This document shows positions 52,949 through 61,134 of a stretch of 64,000 nt of DNA, one piece after another; the stretch's first letter is position 1; each line of letters opens with the position of its first letter. The translations under genes and the position numbers were made by a program. Source of the DNA: Betaproteobacteria bacterium (GTDB lineage Bacteria; Pseudomonadota; Gammaproteobacteria; Burkholderiales; Rhodocyclaceae); the NCBI GenBank assembly GCA_016703785.1, contig JADJBM010000030.1:62001-126000 (forward strand). The letters run 5' to 3'. The notes beneath the pieces are model-generated. The model was not told the origin of the DNA. It saw only the letters and a program-made list of their open reading frames with translations, and searched no databases.

Positions 52949-53230
52949 ATGACGATTCGGAGCTTCAAGTGCAAGGACACTCAGGCACTCTTCCTCGGGA
53001 AGCGAGTTCGTCGTTGGGTTAATGTCGAGCGACCCGCATTACGCAAACTTGAGCAACTTGACTGGTCTGCTGTCCTGGAAGATCTGCGTGTGCCGCCCGG
53101 TAATCAATTGGAAGCGTTGAAGGGGAATCGCAAGGGACAACATAGCATCCGCATCAACGACCAGTGGCGAGTGTGTTTTGTTTGGACCGCCGAAGGTCCG
53201 AAGAATGTCGAGATTGTGGATTACCACTGA
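52949..53230 (+). CDS. higB: cassette 10: RelE/HigB-family toxin
   Basis: Type II toxin of the HigB/RelE mRNA-interferase group, 93 residues from ATG 52949 (MTIRSFKCKDTQALF). The family features LRVPPGNQLEALKG, the GQHSIRINDQWRVCFVW strand with the conserved basic residues, and the closing VEIVDYH are present. Toxin precedes antitoxin, the HigBA order. 12 bp before the antitoxin gene. Confidence 0.9.
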   Translation: MTIRSFKCKDTQALFLGKRVRRWVNVERPALRKLEQLDWSAVLEDLRVPPGNQLEALKGNRKGQHSIRINDQWRVCFVWTAEGPKNVEIVDYH

Positions 53231-53242
53231 AGGAGCCTGATC

Positions 53243-53542
53243 ATGCGCACCGTTCCCCCTGTATCTCCCGGCGAAATGCTGGAAGAAGAATTCCTGAAGC
53301 CGCTCGGACTGACTAAGTACCGCTTGGCTAAGGATATCGGTGTCCCCCCCCAGAGAATCGGGGATATCGTGGCTGGCAAGCGAGCAATCACGGCCGATAC
53401 CGATCTGCGGCTGTGTCGATATTTCGGGCTCAGTGACGGCTGGTGGCTTCGGGGTCAGGCCAACTACGATACAGCAGTCGCTCGTGAAATCATGGGCGAA
53501 GCGCTTTCGCGTATTTCCAGGTGTCGGCTTCTTGCGGCCTGA
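53243..53542 (+). CDS. higA: cassette 10: HigA-family antitoxin
   Basis: Helix-turn-helix antitoxin, 99 residues. PGEMLEEEFLKPLGLTKYRLAKDIGVPPQRIGDIVAGKRAIT is the XRE-type DNA-binding core, and LCRYFGLSDGWWLRGQANYD is typical of HigA. It neutralises HigB and represses the pair. Such pairs stabilise cassette arrays. An AAGGAG site precedes the ATG. Confidence 0.9.
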   Translation: MRTVPPVSPGEMLEEEFLKPLGLTKYRLAKDIGVPPQRIGDIVAGKRAITADTDLRLCRYFGLSDGWWLRGQANYDTAVAREIMGEALSRISRCRLLAA

Positions 53543-53561
53543 GTTGTCCCGGTACGGTGTG

Positions 53562-53631
53562 GCCGAACCCGTCGTTCCAGAAGGCGCGCCGCGATGAAGC
53601 TGCGCCACGCCTCTGAACTTTGACGTTGAGC
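53562..53631 (+). repeat. attC site of cassette 10 (70 bp)
   Basis: Left core GCCGAAC at 53562-53568, right core GTTGAGC at 53625-53631; stem CCAGAAGGCGCGCC and its partner around GCGCCACGCCTCTG. Confidence 0.8.
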
Positions 53632-53653
53632 ATCGCAACTATGCAGTGATGTT

Positions 53654-54034
53654 CTACGTCAGATCCTCATGTATGCAGAGGAAGTTGCCTTCTGTGTCCT
53701 TGAACCAGGCTGCTTTTTCAGCGCCGAGCACACAGACGTGATTCACCGTCTTGAATCCAGGGAAATCATAGTCCTCGAACACGACTCCCGCCGCCTTCAG
53801 TCCAGCGACGCTTGCAGCAATGTCTGAAACCTGGAAACTGATCGCCGTATGCTCTGCTTTTGTACCTTCGGGCTTAGGAAACAAAGCGAGCGTACTGCCG
53901 CCTACTTGATAGATGAATTTGCCATCAGGCTTGAAGCCGCTTGGCGTCAGCCCGAGGCATCGCTCATAGAACGCTCTTGCTCTTTCCATCTCGATGACAG
54001 GCAACATTGTCGTCACGGAAGCATTGGCTAGCAT
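53654..54034 (-). CDS. cassette 11: VOC-superfamily (glyoxalase-like) protein, reverse orientation
   Basis: 126 residues from ATG 54034 with an AAAGGA site. The vicinal-oxygen-chelate fold is shown by MLPVIEMERARAFYERCLGL, the VGGSTLALFP strand, TAISFQVSDIAASVAGLKAAGV, and AAWFKDTEGNFLCIHE with the C-terminal metal Glu. It could be a lyase or an antibiotic-binding resistance-type protein; substrate unknown. Antisense to the array. Confidence 0.82.
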   Translation of the reverse strand: MLANASVTTMLPVIEMERARAFYERCLGLTPSGFKPDGKFIYQVGGSTLALFPKPEGTKAEHTAISFQVSDIAASVAGLKAAGVVFEDYDFPGFKTVNHVCVLGAEKAAWFKDTEGNFLCIHEDLT

Positions 54035-54296
54035 ATGCAGTCCTTTCACTCTATCCGGTTGCACTCACACAAGAGGGTCCGCACCAGTGCTCAGGGACGG
54101 GCGCTTAGCATAGGCTTTACTGCGACAAGACGCCACTACGGCAATGCGGCTTTCCCTCATCCCCACGCGCCGCATAACTTAGCGTTCATGATGGACCATG
54201 CGCCTGCCGGCTTGCATGCTGCGTCCAGTCTTCCCAGGAAAGTCAGCCGCTGGAATACGGCGATTTGTGGTTCGGCGGCAGCAGAAAGGCCCTGGG
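54035..54296. other. right edge of the integron, no gene seen
   Basis: 262 bp between the last cassette gene and zapE. GCATAAC near 54173 and GTTCGGC at 54270 look like attC cores, but no palindrome joins them, so the end of the array cannot be fixed. No convincing open frame. Confidence 0.4.
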
Positions 54297-55409
54297 CTAC
54301 TCCGCCCGGTGCTGGGCGCCAAGGTAGTCGCGCGTGCGCATCTCGATCAGGCGGCTGACGGTGCGGTGGAACTCGCTGGCCTGAGTGCCTTCCCGATAGA
54401 GCTGGTCCGCCTCGCACTCGGCGGTCATGACGAGCTTGACCTTGTGGTCGTAGAAGATGTCGACCAGCCAGGTGAAGCGGCGCGCCTCGGAGGCTTGCTC
54501 GCGGCTCATGCGCGGGATGCCGGACAAAAACACGGTGTGGTAGCGACGGGCGATCTCCAGGTAGTCGTTCTGCGAGCGCGGCCCCATGCAGAGCGTGGCG
54601 AAGTCGAACCAGATGACGCCGATGGCGCGACGCTTCACCGGCAGCTCGCGCTCGAGGATGCTCACCGGGCGAGCGTGGCCCTCGCCGCCTGACAATTCGC
54701 GGAAGGCGGCCTCCATCTTGGCCTCGCCCTCGGCGTCGGCCGGGATGTGGTAGACCTCGACCTTTTCCAGCGCGCGCAGGCGGTAGTCGATGCCGCCGTC
54801 GACCTCTATCACGTCGAGGCGGTCCTTCAGCAACTGGATGGTGGGGAGGAAATTCTGCCGCTGCAGGCCATTGGGGTAGAGGCCGTCGGGCGGGTAGTTG
54901 GATGTCAGGCAGAACACCACGCCGCGCTCGAACAGCGCCTCCATCAGGCGGCCGAGGATCATGGCGTCGGCGATGTCGGAGACGTGGAACTCGTCGAAGC
55001 ACATCAGGCGCGTCTCGCGGGCGATCCTGTCGGCGACCTTCAACAACGGATCGTCCTCGGCCTTCAGCGCGCGCAGGCGCTCGTGCACCTCGCGCATGAA
55101 GGCGTGGAAATGCACGCGCCGCTTGCGCTGGTAGGGCACGGTGTCGAAGAAGCAGTCCATCAGCAGGCTCTTGCCGCGCCCCACCCCGCCCCACAGGTAG
55201 GTGCCGCGCGGCAACGGGGGATGCACGACCAGCTTGCGCAGCTTGCTGCGGCGCTGGTGCTTGAAGGCGACGAGTTCGTCGTAAAGGCGCTGCAGCCGCT
55301 CGGCGGCAGCCTGCTGGGCGGCGTCGGGGATGATCCGGCGCGCCTGGAACTGGGCGTCCAGGGCGCGGAGCATGCCCTGCTGGGGGGGGCGCGGTGCGGG
55401 AGGAACCAT
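54297..55409 (-). CDS. zapE: cell division protein ZapE (AFG1-family ATPase)
   Basis: P-loop ATPase of the AFG1/LACE1 family that destabilises Z-rings and, in E. coli, acts under low oxygen or heat. Walker A LWGGVGRGKSLLMD near residue 72, CFDEFHVSDIADAMIL (Walker B), LTSNYPPDGLYPNGLQR, and the C-terminal IARRYHTVFLSGIP are typical. 370 residues. It is the last gene of the minus-strand TCA block, separated from lpd by a repeat. Confidence 0.93.
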   Translation of the reverse strand: MVPPAPRPPQQGMLRALDAQFQARRIIPDAAQQAAAERLQRLYDELVAFKHQRRSKLRKLVVHPPLPRGTYLWGGVGRGKSLLMDCFFDTVPYQRKRRVHFHAFMREVHERLRALKAEDDPLLKVADRIARETRLMCFDEFHVSDIADAMILGRLMEALFERGVVFCLTSNYPPDGLYPNGLQRQNFLPTIQLLKDRLDVIEVDGGIDYRLRALEKVEVYHIPADAEGEAKMEAAFRELSGGEGHARPVSILERELPVKRRAIGVIWFDFATLCMGPRSQNDYLEIARRYHTVFLSGIPRMSREQASEARRFTWLVDIFYDHKVKLVMTAECEADQLYREGTQASEFHRTVSRLIEMRTRDYLGAQHRAE

Positions 55410-55427
55410 GGAGGGATTTTACCGTTT

Positions 55428-55490
55428 TGCCCCTCTCCTTACCCTCTCCCTCTCCCCCTGCCCCTCTCCCGCAAGCGGGAGAGGGGAGAA
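55428..55490. repeat. palindromic repeat between zapE and lpd
   Basis: CCCTCTCC units followed by the perfect 26-bp palindrome at 55461-55486 (arms CCCCTCTCCCGC / GCGGGAGAGGGG, centre AA). Confidence 0.78.
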
Positions 55491-55496
55491 GAGCGA

Positions 55497-56924
55497 TCAG
55501 AAATGCAGCGGACGCTTGTCCACGGCGAGAGCCGTCTCGTGCATGACTTCGGAGAGGGTCGGATGGGCGTGCACGATGCGGGCGATGTCTTCCGAGCTGG
55601 CGTGGAATTCCATCGCGACGACGGCCTCGGATATGAGTTCGGAGGCATTGGTGCCGATGATGTGCACGCCGAGGATGCGGTCGGTCTTCGCATCGGCCAG
55701 CATCTTGACGAAGCCGGTGGTGTCGCCCTGCCCGAGCGCGCGGCCGTTGGCGGCGAAGGGAATCTGGCCGGTGCGGTATTCGATGCCGGCGCTTTTCAGC
55801 TGCTGCTCGGTCTTGCCGACCCAGGCGATCTCGGGATGGGTGTAGATGACCCACGGCACGGCGTCGTAGTTGCAATGGCCGGCCTGGCCGGCGATGAGTT
55901 CGGCGACCATGACGCCCTCTTCCATGCCCTTGTGCGCCAGCATGGGCCCGCGCACGACGTCGCCCACGGCCCAGACATTGGGCAGGTTGCTGCGGCAATG
56001 TTCGTCGACGGCGACGCGGCCGCGGTCGTCCAGCTTGAGGCCGACGGCCTCGCAGCCGAGCCCTTCGGTGTTCGGCACGCGGCCGACGGAAACGATGAGG
56101 CGGTCGCATTCCAGCGTCCTGTTCTCGTCGCCGATCTCATAGTCAACCGTGACGCCCTTCTTGCCGGCCTTGACTGAAGTGATGTTCGCATCAAGCTGAA
56201 TGTCGAGGCCCTGCTTCTGCGTGAACACCTTCCAGGCCTCCTTGGCGATGGCGGCATCGGCCGCGGCGAGGAAATCCGGCATGGCTTCGAGGATGGTGAC
56301 CTCGGCGCCGAGGCGCTTCCAGACGCTGCCCAGCTCGAGGCCGATGACGCCGGCGCCGATGACGCCGAGGCGCTTCGGCACGGCGTCGAAGGCGAGCGCG
56401 CCGGCATTGTCGCAAATCAGCTTGTTGTCGACCGGCACGCCGTTGAGGTGGCGCGGGCTCGAGCCGGTGGCGACGATGACATGCTTCGCCATCACGGCCT
56501 CGCCGGCGACGTCGATCTCCCAGGCGTCCTCGCCGCCACCGGTAAATTTGCCGTGGCCGGACAGCAGCGTCACCTTGTTCTTCTTGAACAGGCCCTTGAT
56601 GCCGCTGGTGAGCTGCGTGACGATGTTGTCCTTGCGCTTGACCATCGTCTTGACGTCGATCCTGACGTCGTCGACGGTGATGCCGTGCATGACGAAGCCG
56701 TGGCGGGCATTGTCGAAGTGCTCGGAGGATTGCAGCAGGGCCTTGGAGGGAATGCAGCCGACGTTGAGGCAGGTGCCGCCGAGGCGCACCTCACCCTTCG
56801 GATCGTCGTAGGCCTCGGACTCGACGCAGGCGGTGGAAAAGCCCAGCTGCGCCGCACGGATGGCGGCAATATAGCCACCGGGGCCGCCGCCGATGACGAG
56901 CACATCAAAATGCTTGGCGGCCAT
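55497..56924 (-). CDS. lpd: dihydrolipoyl dehydrogenase (E3)
   Basis: Reoxidises dihydrolipoamide of the 2-oxoglutarate dehydrogenase complex with NAD+. FAD-binding GGGPGGYIAAIRAAQLG at the N-terminus, the redox disulfide GGTCLNVGCIPSK near residue 49, NAD-binding GAGVIGLELGSVW, second FAD motif VWAVGDVVRG, and the C-terminal HAHPTLSEVMHE His-Glu pair. 475 residues, one base after sucB, so the operon order is sucA-sucB-lpd. Confidence 0.96.
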   Translation of the reverse strand: MAAKHFDVLVIGGGPGGYIAAIRAAQLGFSTACVESEAYDDPKGEVRLGGTCLNVGCIPSKALLQSSEHFDNARHGFVMHGITVDDVRIDVKTMVKRKDNIVTQLTSGIKGLFKKNKVTLLSGHGKFTGGGEDAWEIDVAGEAVMAKHVIVATGSSPRHLNGVPVDNKLICDNAGALAFDAVPKRLGVIGAGVIGLELGSVWKRLGAEVTILEAMPDFLAAADAAIAKEAWKVFTQKQGLDIQLDANITSVKAGKKGVTVDYEIGDENRTLECDRLIVSVGRVPNTEGLGCEAVGLKLDDRGRVAVDEHCRSNLPNVWAVGDVVRGPMLAHKGMEEGVMVAELIAGQAGHCNYDAVPWVIYTHPEIAWVGKTEQQLKSAGIEYRTGQIPFAANGRALGQGDTTGFVKMLADAKTDRILGVHIIGTNASELISEAVVAMEFHASSEDIARIVHAHPTLSEVMHETALAVDKRPLHF

Positions 56925-56925
56925 G

Positions 56926-58185
56926 TCAGATCTCCAGCAGCAGGCGCGCCGGGTCTTCCAGCGCTTCCTTCATGGCAACGAGGCCGAGCACCGCCTCGCG
57001 GCCGTCGATGATGCGGTGGTCGTAGGACAGCGCCAGGTAGTTGATCGGGCGGATGACGATCTGGCCGTTCTCCACCACCGGGCGATCCTTGGTGGCGTGG
57101 ATGCCGAGAATGGCCGACTGCGGCGGGTTGATGATGGGCGTCGACAGCATCGAGCCGAACACGCCGCCGTTGGAAATGGAGAAGGTGCCGCCGGTGAGCT
57201 CCTCGATGGAGAGCTTGCCGTCCTTGGCCTTGGCGCCGAACTCGGCGATCTTCTTCTCGATGTCGGCCAGCGACAGCTGGTCGGCGTCGCGCAGGATCGG
57301 CACGACCAGGCCGCGCGGGCTGCCGACGGCGATGCCGATGTCGAAGTAGCCGTGGTAGACGATGTCGTTGCCGTCGATGGAGGCGTTGAGCACCGGGTAC
57401 TTCTTCAGCGCGGCCACCGCCGCCTTGACGAAGAAGGACATGAAGCCGAGCTTGGCGCCGTGCTCCTTCTCGAACTTGTCCTTGTACTTGTTGCGCAGCT
57501 CCATCACCGGCGCCATGTTCACCTCGTTGAAGGTGGTGAGGATGGCGGCGGTCGATTGCGACTGCACGAGGCGCTCGGCGACGCGGGCGCGCAGGCGGCT
57601 CATCGGCACGCGCTGCTCGGTGCGCTCGCCGACGATGGCGTCGACGTTCACCGGCGCGGCGGGCTGGGCCAGGGCCGGGCGCGCCGGGGCGGCTGAAATC
57701 CCCCCCGGCCCCTCTTTTTTGACCGAAGGAAATCCCGGTGGGACAAAGGGGGGAGGAGAGACGGGACGCTGGCCGGCCTCCATCACGTCGGCCTTGGTGA
57801 CGCGGCCGCCGCGGCCTGAGCCTGCGACATCGGCGGCGGCAATGCCCTTCTCGGCCATCATCTTGCGCGCGGCGGGTCCGGCCGGGGCAGCGGCAACAGC
57901 CCCCCCCTTTGGCAAAGGGGGGCTGGGGGGGATTTTCTCCGCTTTCGCTTCCGTGTCGAGCTGGGCAATGACTTCGCCGGCGACGACGGTTTCGCCGTTG
58001 CCCTTGAGGATTTTCACCAGCACGCCGGACTCGGGGGCGGGCAGTTCGAGCACCACCTTGTCGGTTTCGATGTCGATAAGGTTTTCGTCGCGGGCGACGG
58101 CCTGGCCTTCCTGCTTGTGCCAGGCGACCAGCGTCGCCTCGGCGACGGATTCGGACAGTTGGGGGACTTTGACGTCAATCAGCAT
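56926..58185 (-). CDS. sucB: 2-oxoglutarate dehydrogenase E2, dihydrolipoyl succinyltransferase
   Basis: Core acyltransferase of the 2-oxoglutarate dehydrogenase complex, 419 residues. Lipoyl domain (1-75) with the lipoylated Lys43 in IETDKVVLE; peripheral-subunit-binding domain (about 105-140, ARKMMAEKGIAAADVAGSGRGGRVTKADV); catalytic domain from about 190 with the active His/Asp in YDHRIIDGREAV. The two linkers hold unusual Pro/Gly-rich inserts (IPPSPPLPKGGA and VSPPPFVPPGFPSVKKEGPGG) encoded by palindromic repeat DNA of the type seen between genes here. Confidence 0.95.
   Translation of the reverse strand: MLIDVKVPQLSESVAEATLVAWHKQEGQAVARDENLIDIETDKVVLELPAPESGVLVKILKGNGETVVAGEVIAQLDTEAKAEKIPPSPPLPKGGAVAAAPAGPAARKMMAEKGIAAADVAGSGRGGRVTKADVMEAGQRPVSPPPFVPPGFPSVKKEGPGGISAAPARPALAQPAAPVNVDAIVGERTEQRVPMSRLRARVAERLVQSQSTAAILTTFNEVNMAPVMELRNKYKDKFEKEHGAKLGFMSFFVKAAVAALKKYPVLNASIDGNDIVYHGYFDIGIAVGSPRGLVVPILRDADQLSLADIEKKIAEFGAKAKDGKLSIEELTGGTFSISNGGVFGSMLSTPIINPPQSAILGIHATKDRPVVENGQIVIRPINYLALSYDHRIIDGREAVLGLVAMKEALEDPARLLLEI
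57690..57760. repeat. palindromic repeat inside the sucB linker (second insert)
   Basis: In-frame element with CCCCCCCGGCCCCTC on one side and GGGGGGAGGAG on the other. It includes the 17-mer at 57720-57736 whose reverse complement occurs exactly at 31518-31534 in the greB/htpG gap. Confidence 0.75.
57898..57942. repeat. palindromic repeat inside the sucB linker (first insert)
   Basis: CCCCCCTTTGG / CAAAGGGGGG inverted repeat followed by CTGGGGGGGATTTT, in frame between the lipoyl and subunit-binding domains. Confidence 0.72.
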
Positions 58186-58206
58186 TATTCTCTCCGCTTA
58201 TGCTTG

Positions 58207-61041
58207 TCACTTCTTGGAGCCGAGGGCCTCGTCGATGAGGGCCTTCTGCTGTTCCATGTGCTTCGATGCGTAACCCACCGCCGGCGAGGCCGAGGCCGGC
58301 CGCGAGACCACCAGCAGTTCCTGGCCCTTGCGCAGGACGCCAACCAGGCGATGCGCCTTGGCGTACCAGGCGCCCTGGTTGAGCGGCTCTTCCTGGCACC
58401 ACACCAGCTCCCTGGCGTTGGGATAGCGCTTGAGTTCATCGGCAAAGCGCCGGTCGTCGAACGGATAGAGCTGCTCGACGCGCAGCAGCGCGACATTGCC
58501 GATCTTGCGCTCGCGGCGCGCAGCGAGGAGGTCGAAGTAGACCTTGCCGGCGCAGGCGACGACGCGCGTTACCTTCTTCGGCTCGAGCGCGTCGATCTCG
58601 CCGATGACGGTGTTGAACGTGTCGTTGGCGATGTCCTCGAGCGTCGTCGTGGCGTCCTTGTGGCGCAGCAGGGACTTGGGGGTGAACACGATGAGCGGCT
58701 TGCGCTGCTTGCGCAGCATCTGCCGGCGCAACAGGTGGTACATCTGGCCAGCGCTCGACGGCATGCAGACTTCCCAGTTGAATTCCGCCGAAAGCTGCAT
58801 GTAGCGCTCCAGTCGTCCGGAGGAATGCTCCGGCCCCTGTCCCTCGTAACCGTGCGGCAGCAGCATGACGAGGCCGCAGCCGCGCCCCCACTTCGCCTCA
58901 CCCGAAGAAAGGAACTGGTCGATGACGACCTGGGCGCCATTGGCGAAATCGCCGAACTGCGCCTCCCAGACGACGAGCTCGTTGGGGCTGGCAGTGGCGA
59001 AGCCGTACTCGAAGGCCAACACGGCCTCCTCGGAGAGCACCGAGTCGAAGCAATGGAACCAGCCCTGCTTCTCCTGGATGTGGGCAAGCGGCCAGTAGGT
59101 GCCCTCGTCCCATTTCTCGCGGTTCTGGTCGTGCAGCGCGGCGTGGCGATGGAAGAAGGTGCCGCGCCCGATGTCCTCGCCGGACAGGCGCACGTTGAAG
59201 CCGGCGGCGAGCAGCGTCGCATAGGCGAGGTTTTCGCCCATGCCCCAGTCGACCGGCAGCTTGCCCTGGCCCATCGCCTTGCGGTCGTCGATGATCTTCT
59301 GCACGCGCGAATGCAGCGTGAAGTTCTCCGGCACCTCGGTCAGGCGCGCGGCAATGCGCCTGAGCTCCTTCATCGGCACGGTAGTGTTGCACTTCTCCGT
59401 GTAGGGCGCGTTGATGTGCGGCGTCCAGTCGATGGCGAACTTGCTGTGGTAGTCGGTGATGACGGGATCGATGAGGTGGCGGCCCTCGTCGAGCGCGGCG
59501 CGGTAGTCCTTGATCATCAGGTCGGCGTCGCCCTCGGCGATGACGCCCTGCGCCTCCAGCCTGTCGGCGTAATGCTTGCGCGTGCCCGGATGCTGGGCGA
59601 TCTTCTTGTACATGAGCGGCTGGGTGACCATCGGCTCGTCCTGCTCGTTGTGGCCGAGCTTGCGGAAGCAGATGATGTCCACCACGACGTCCTTGCGGAA
59701 TTCCTGGCGGAACTCCATGGCAAGCTGCGTCACCAGCGCCACCGCTTCCGGGTCATCGCCGTTCACGTGGAAGATCGGCGCCTCGACCATCTTGAAGAGG
59801 TCGGTGCAGTAGAGCGAGGAACGGTAGTCGCGCAGGTCGGAGGTGGTGAAGCCGATCTGGTTGTTCACGATCAGGTGCACCGTGCCACCAGTGCCGAAGC
59901 CGCGCGTTTGCGAGAAGTTGAGCATCTCCTGGTTGACGCCCTGGCCGGCCACGGCGGCATCGCCGTGGATGAGCACCGGCAGCGCCTCGGCCTTGCCGTT
60001 CGGGCCGCGGCGCACCTGGCGCGCATAGACCGAACCGGCGACGACGGGATTGACGATTTCCAGGTGCGAAGGATTGAAGGCCAGGGTCAGGTGCATCGGG
60101 CCGCCCGGGGTGGCGACGTCGGAGGAGTAACCCATGTGGTACTTCACGTCGCCGGCGGAGAGCACGGTGGCCTTCTTGCCCTCGAATTCCTCGAACAACA
60201 TGCCGGGCTGCTTGCCGAGGGTGTTCACCAGCACGTTGAGGCGGCCGCGGTGGGCCATGCCGATGACCATCTCCTGCACGCCGACCATGCCGGCGGTGCG
60301 GATGAGCTGGTCCATGGCGAGGATGAGGGATTCGCTGCCCTCCAGCGAAAAGCGTTTCTGCCCGACGTAGCGGGTGTGCAGATAGCGCTCCAGGGTTTCG
60401 GCCTGGGTGATTTGCCGCAGGAAGCGCTTCCTGTCTTCATCGTTGTAGCCGGGCGCGGAACGGACCGGTTCCAGCCTGTTCTGGATCCAGCGCTTCTGCG
60501 CCACCTCGGAGAGGTACATGTACTCGGCGCCGATGGTGCCGCAGTAGGTCTGGCGCAGCGCCTCGAGGATCTCGCGCAGCGTGGCCTGCTCGGGGGCGGC
60601 GGCAAAACTGCCGGTGGCGAAGGTCTGGCCGAGGTCGGCCTCGGTAAAGCCGTAATGGGCCGGATCCAGTTCGGGAATCGAAGGCCGCTCGATGCGCTTG
60701 AGCGGATCGAGCTGCGCCCAGCGGTTGCCGAGGAAGCGATAGGCATTGATGAGCTGCAGGACGGCGACCTGCTTCTGCTCGGCGCCGGCGCCTGTACCGG
60801 TCGGCGCGGCGCGCAGCGTGCCGAGCTTGGCGCGCTGCGCAAACGATGCGACGACCGGAGCATGGGCCACGTCGCGGCCACTGCCGGCGCCGGGCAGGTT
60901 CTGCAGGCGGTCGAAATAGTCGCGCCAAACATCGGTAACGGACGCCGGATTCTCAAGATAGGACTCGTAGATCTCTTCGATGAAGGGCGCGTTGGCGCCG
61001 AAGAGGTAGGAGTTGCCTTGCATCTGCTTCATCACGCTCAT
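58207..61041 (-). CDS. sucA: 2-oxoglutarate dehydrogenase E1 component
   Basis: Thiamine-diphosphate enzyme that decarboxylates 2-oxoglutarate and transfers the succinyl group to SucB. 944 residues. N-terminal NSYLFGANAPFIEEIYESYLENP; IGMAHRGRLNVLVN near residue 265; GDAAVAGQGV and the ThDP motif continuing to NNQIGFTT near 400; C-terminal LLPHGYEGQGPEHSS. Its long antisense frames are shadows. Follows gltA on the same strand with about 93 bp between. Confidence 0.96.
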   Translation of the reverse strand: MSVMKQMQGNSYLFGANAPFIEEIYESYLENPASVTDVWRDYFDRLQNLPGAGSGRDVAHAPVVASFAQRAKLGTLRAAPTGTGAGAEQKQVAVLQLINAYRFLGNRWAQLDPLKRIERPSIPELDPAHYGFTEADLGQTFATGSFAAAPEQATLREILEALRQTYCGTIGAEYMYLSEVAQKRWIQNRLEPVRSAPGYNDEDRKRFLRQITQAETLERYLHTRYVGQKRFSLEGSESLILAMDQLIRTAGMVGVQEMVIGMAHRGRLNVLVNTLGKQPGMLFEEFEGKKATVLSAGDVKYHMGYSSDVATPGGPMHLTLAFNPSHLEIVNPVVAGSVYARQVRRGPNGKAEALPVLIHGDAAVAGQGVNQEMLNFSQTRGFGTGGTVHLIVNNQIGFTTSDLRDYRSSLYCTDLFKMVEAPIFHVNGDDPEAVALVTQLAMEFRQEFRKDVVVDIICFRKLGHNEQDEPMVTQPLMYKKIAQHPGTRKHYADRLEAQGVIAEGDADLMIKDYRAALDEGRHLIDPVITDYHSKFAIDWTPHINAPYTEKCNTTVPMKELRRIAARLTEVPENFTLHSRVQKIIDDRKAMGQGKLPVDWGMGENLAYATLLAAGFNVRLSGEDIGRGTFFHRHAALHDQNREKWDEGTYWPLAHIQEKQGWFHCFDSVLSEEAVLAFEYGFATASPNELVVWEAQFGDFANGAQVVIDQFLSSGEAKWGRGCGLVMLLPHGYEGQGPEHSSGRLERYMQLSAEFNWEVCMPSSAGQMYHLLRRQMLRKQRKPLIVFTPKSLLRHKDATTTLEDIANDTFNTVIGEIDALEPKKVTRVVACAGKVYFDLLAARRERKIGNVALLRVEQLYPFDDRRFADELKRYPNARELVWCQEEPLNQGAWYAKAHRLVGVLRKGQELLVVSRPASASPAVGYASKHMEQQKALIDEALGSKK

Positions 61042-61134
61042 GAGGGGACTCTCTGTGTGGGGGAGGAGAGAGGAGCGAAGGGATGAGTGGGCGGGAGCTG
61101 CATCACGCTCCTCGCCCCCGCTCCTCGCTGATTC

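Larger units (their letters stand above)
47967..54180. mobile_element. chromosomal integron: intI, attI region and about eleven gene cassettes
   Basis: A tyrosine recombinase of the integron-integrase type points away from a run of short genes separated by attC-like sites. Ten attC sites are seen (each with an RYYYAAC-type left core and a GTTRRRY-type right core around an imperfect palindrome). Cassette boundaries by the right-core G: 49088, 49363, 49795, 50119, 50685, 51099, 51462, 51808, 52240, 52864, 53626. The right end of the last cassette is not resolved. Base composition is visibly more A+T-rich than the flanks. Confidence 0.88.

Noticed and set aside
54173..54276. An eleventh attC at the right edge of the integron
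   Set aside because: GCATAAC and GTTCGGC cores can be picked, but no inverted repeat joins them, and the right one lies almost in zapE; left unresolved.
58117..61086. A 989-codon open frame on the plus strand opposite sucA
   Set aside because: Antisense shadow of a G+C-rich gene; no domain, no ribosome site, and the minus-strand SucA motifs are complete.
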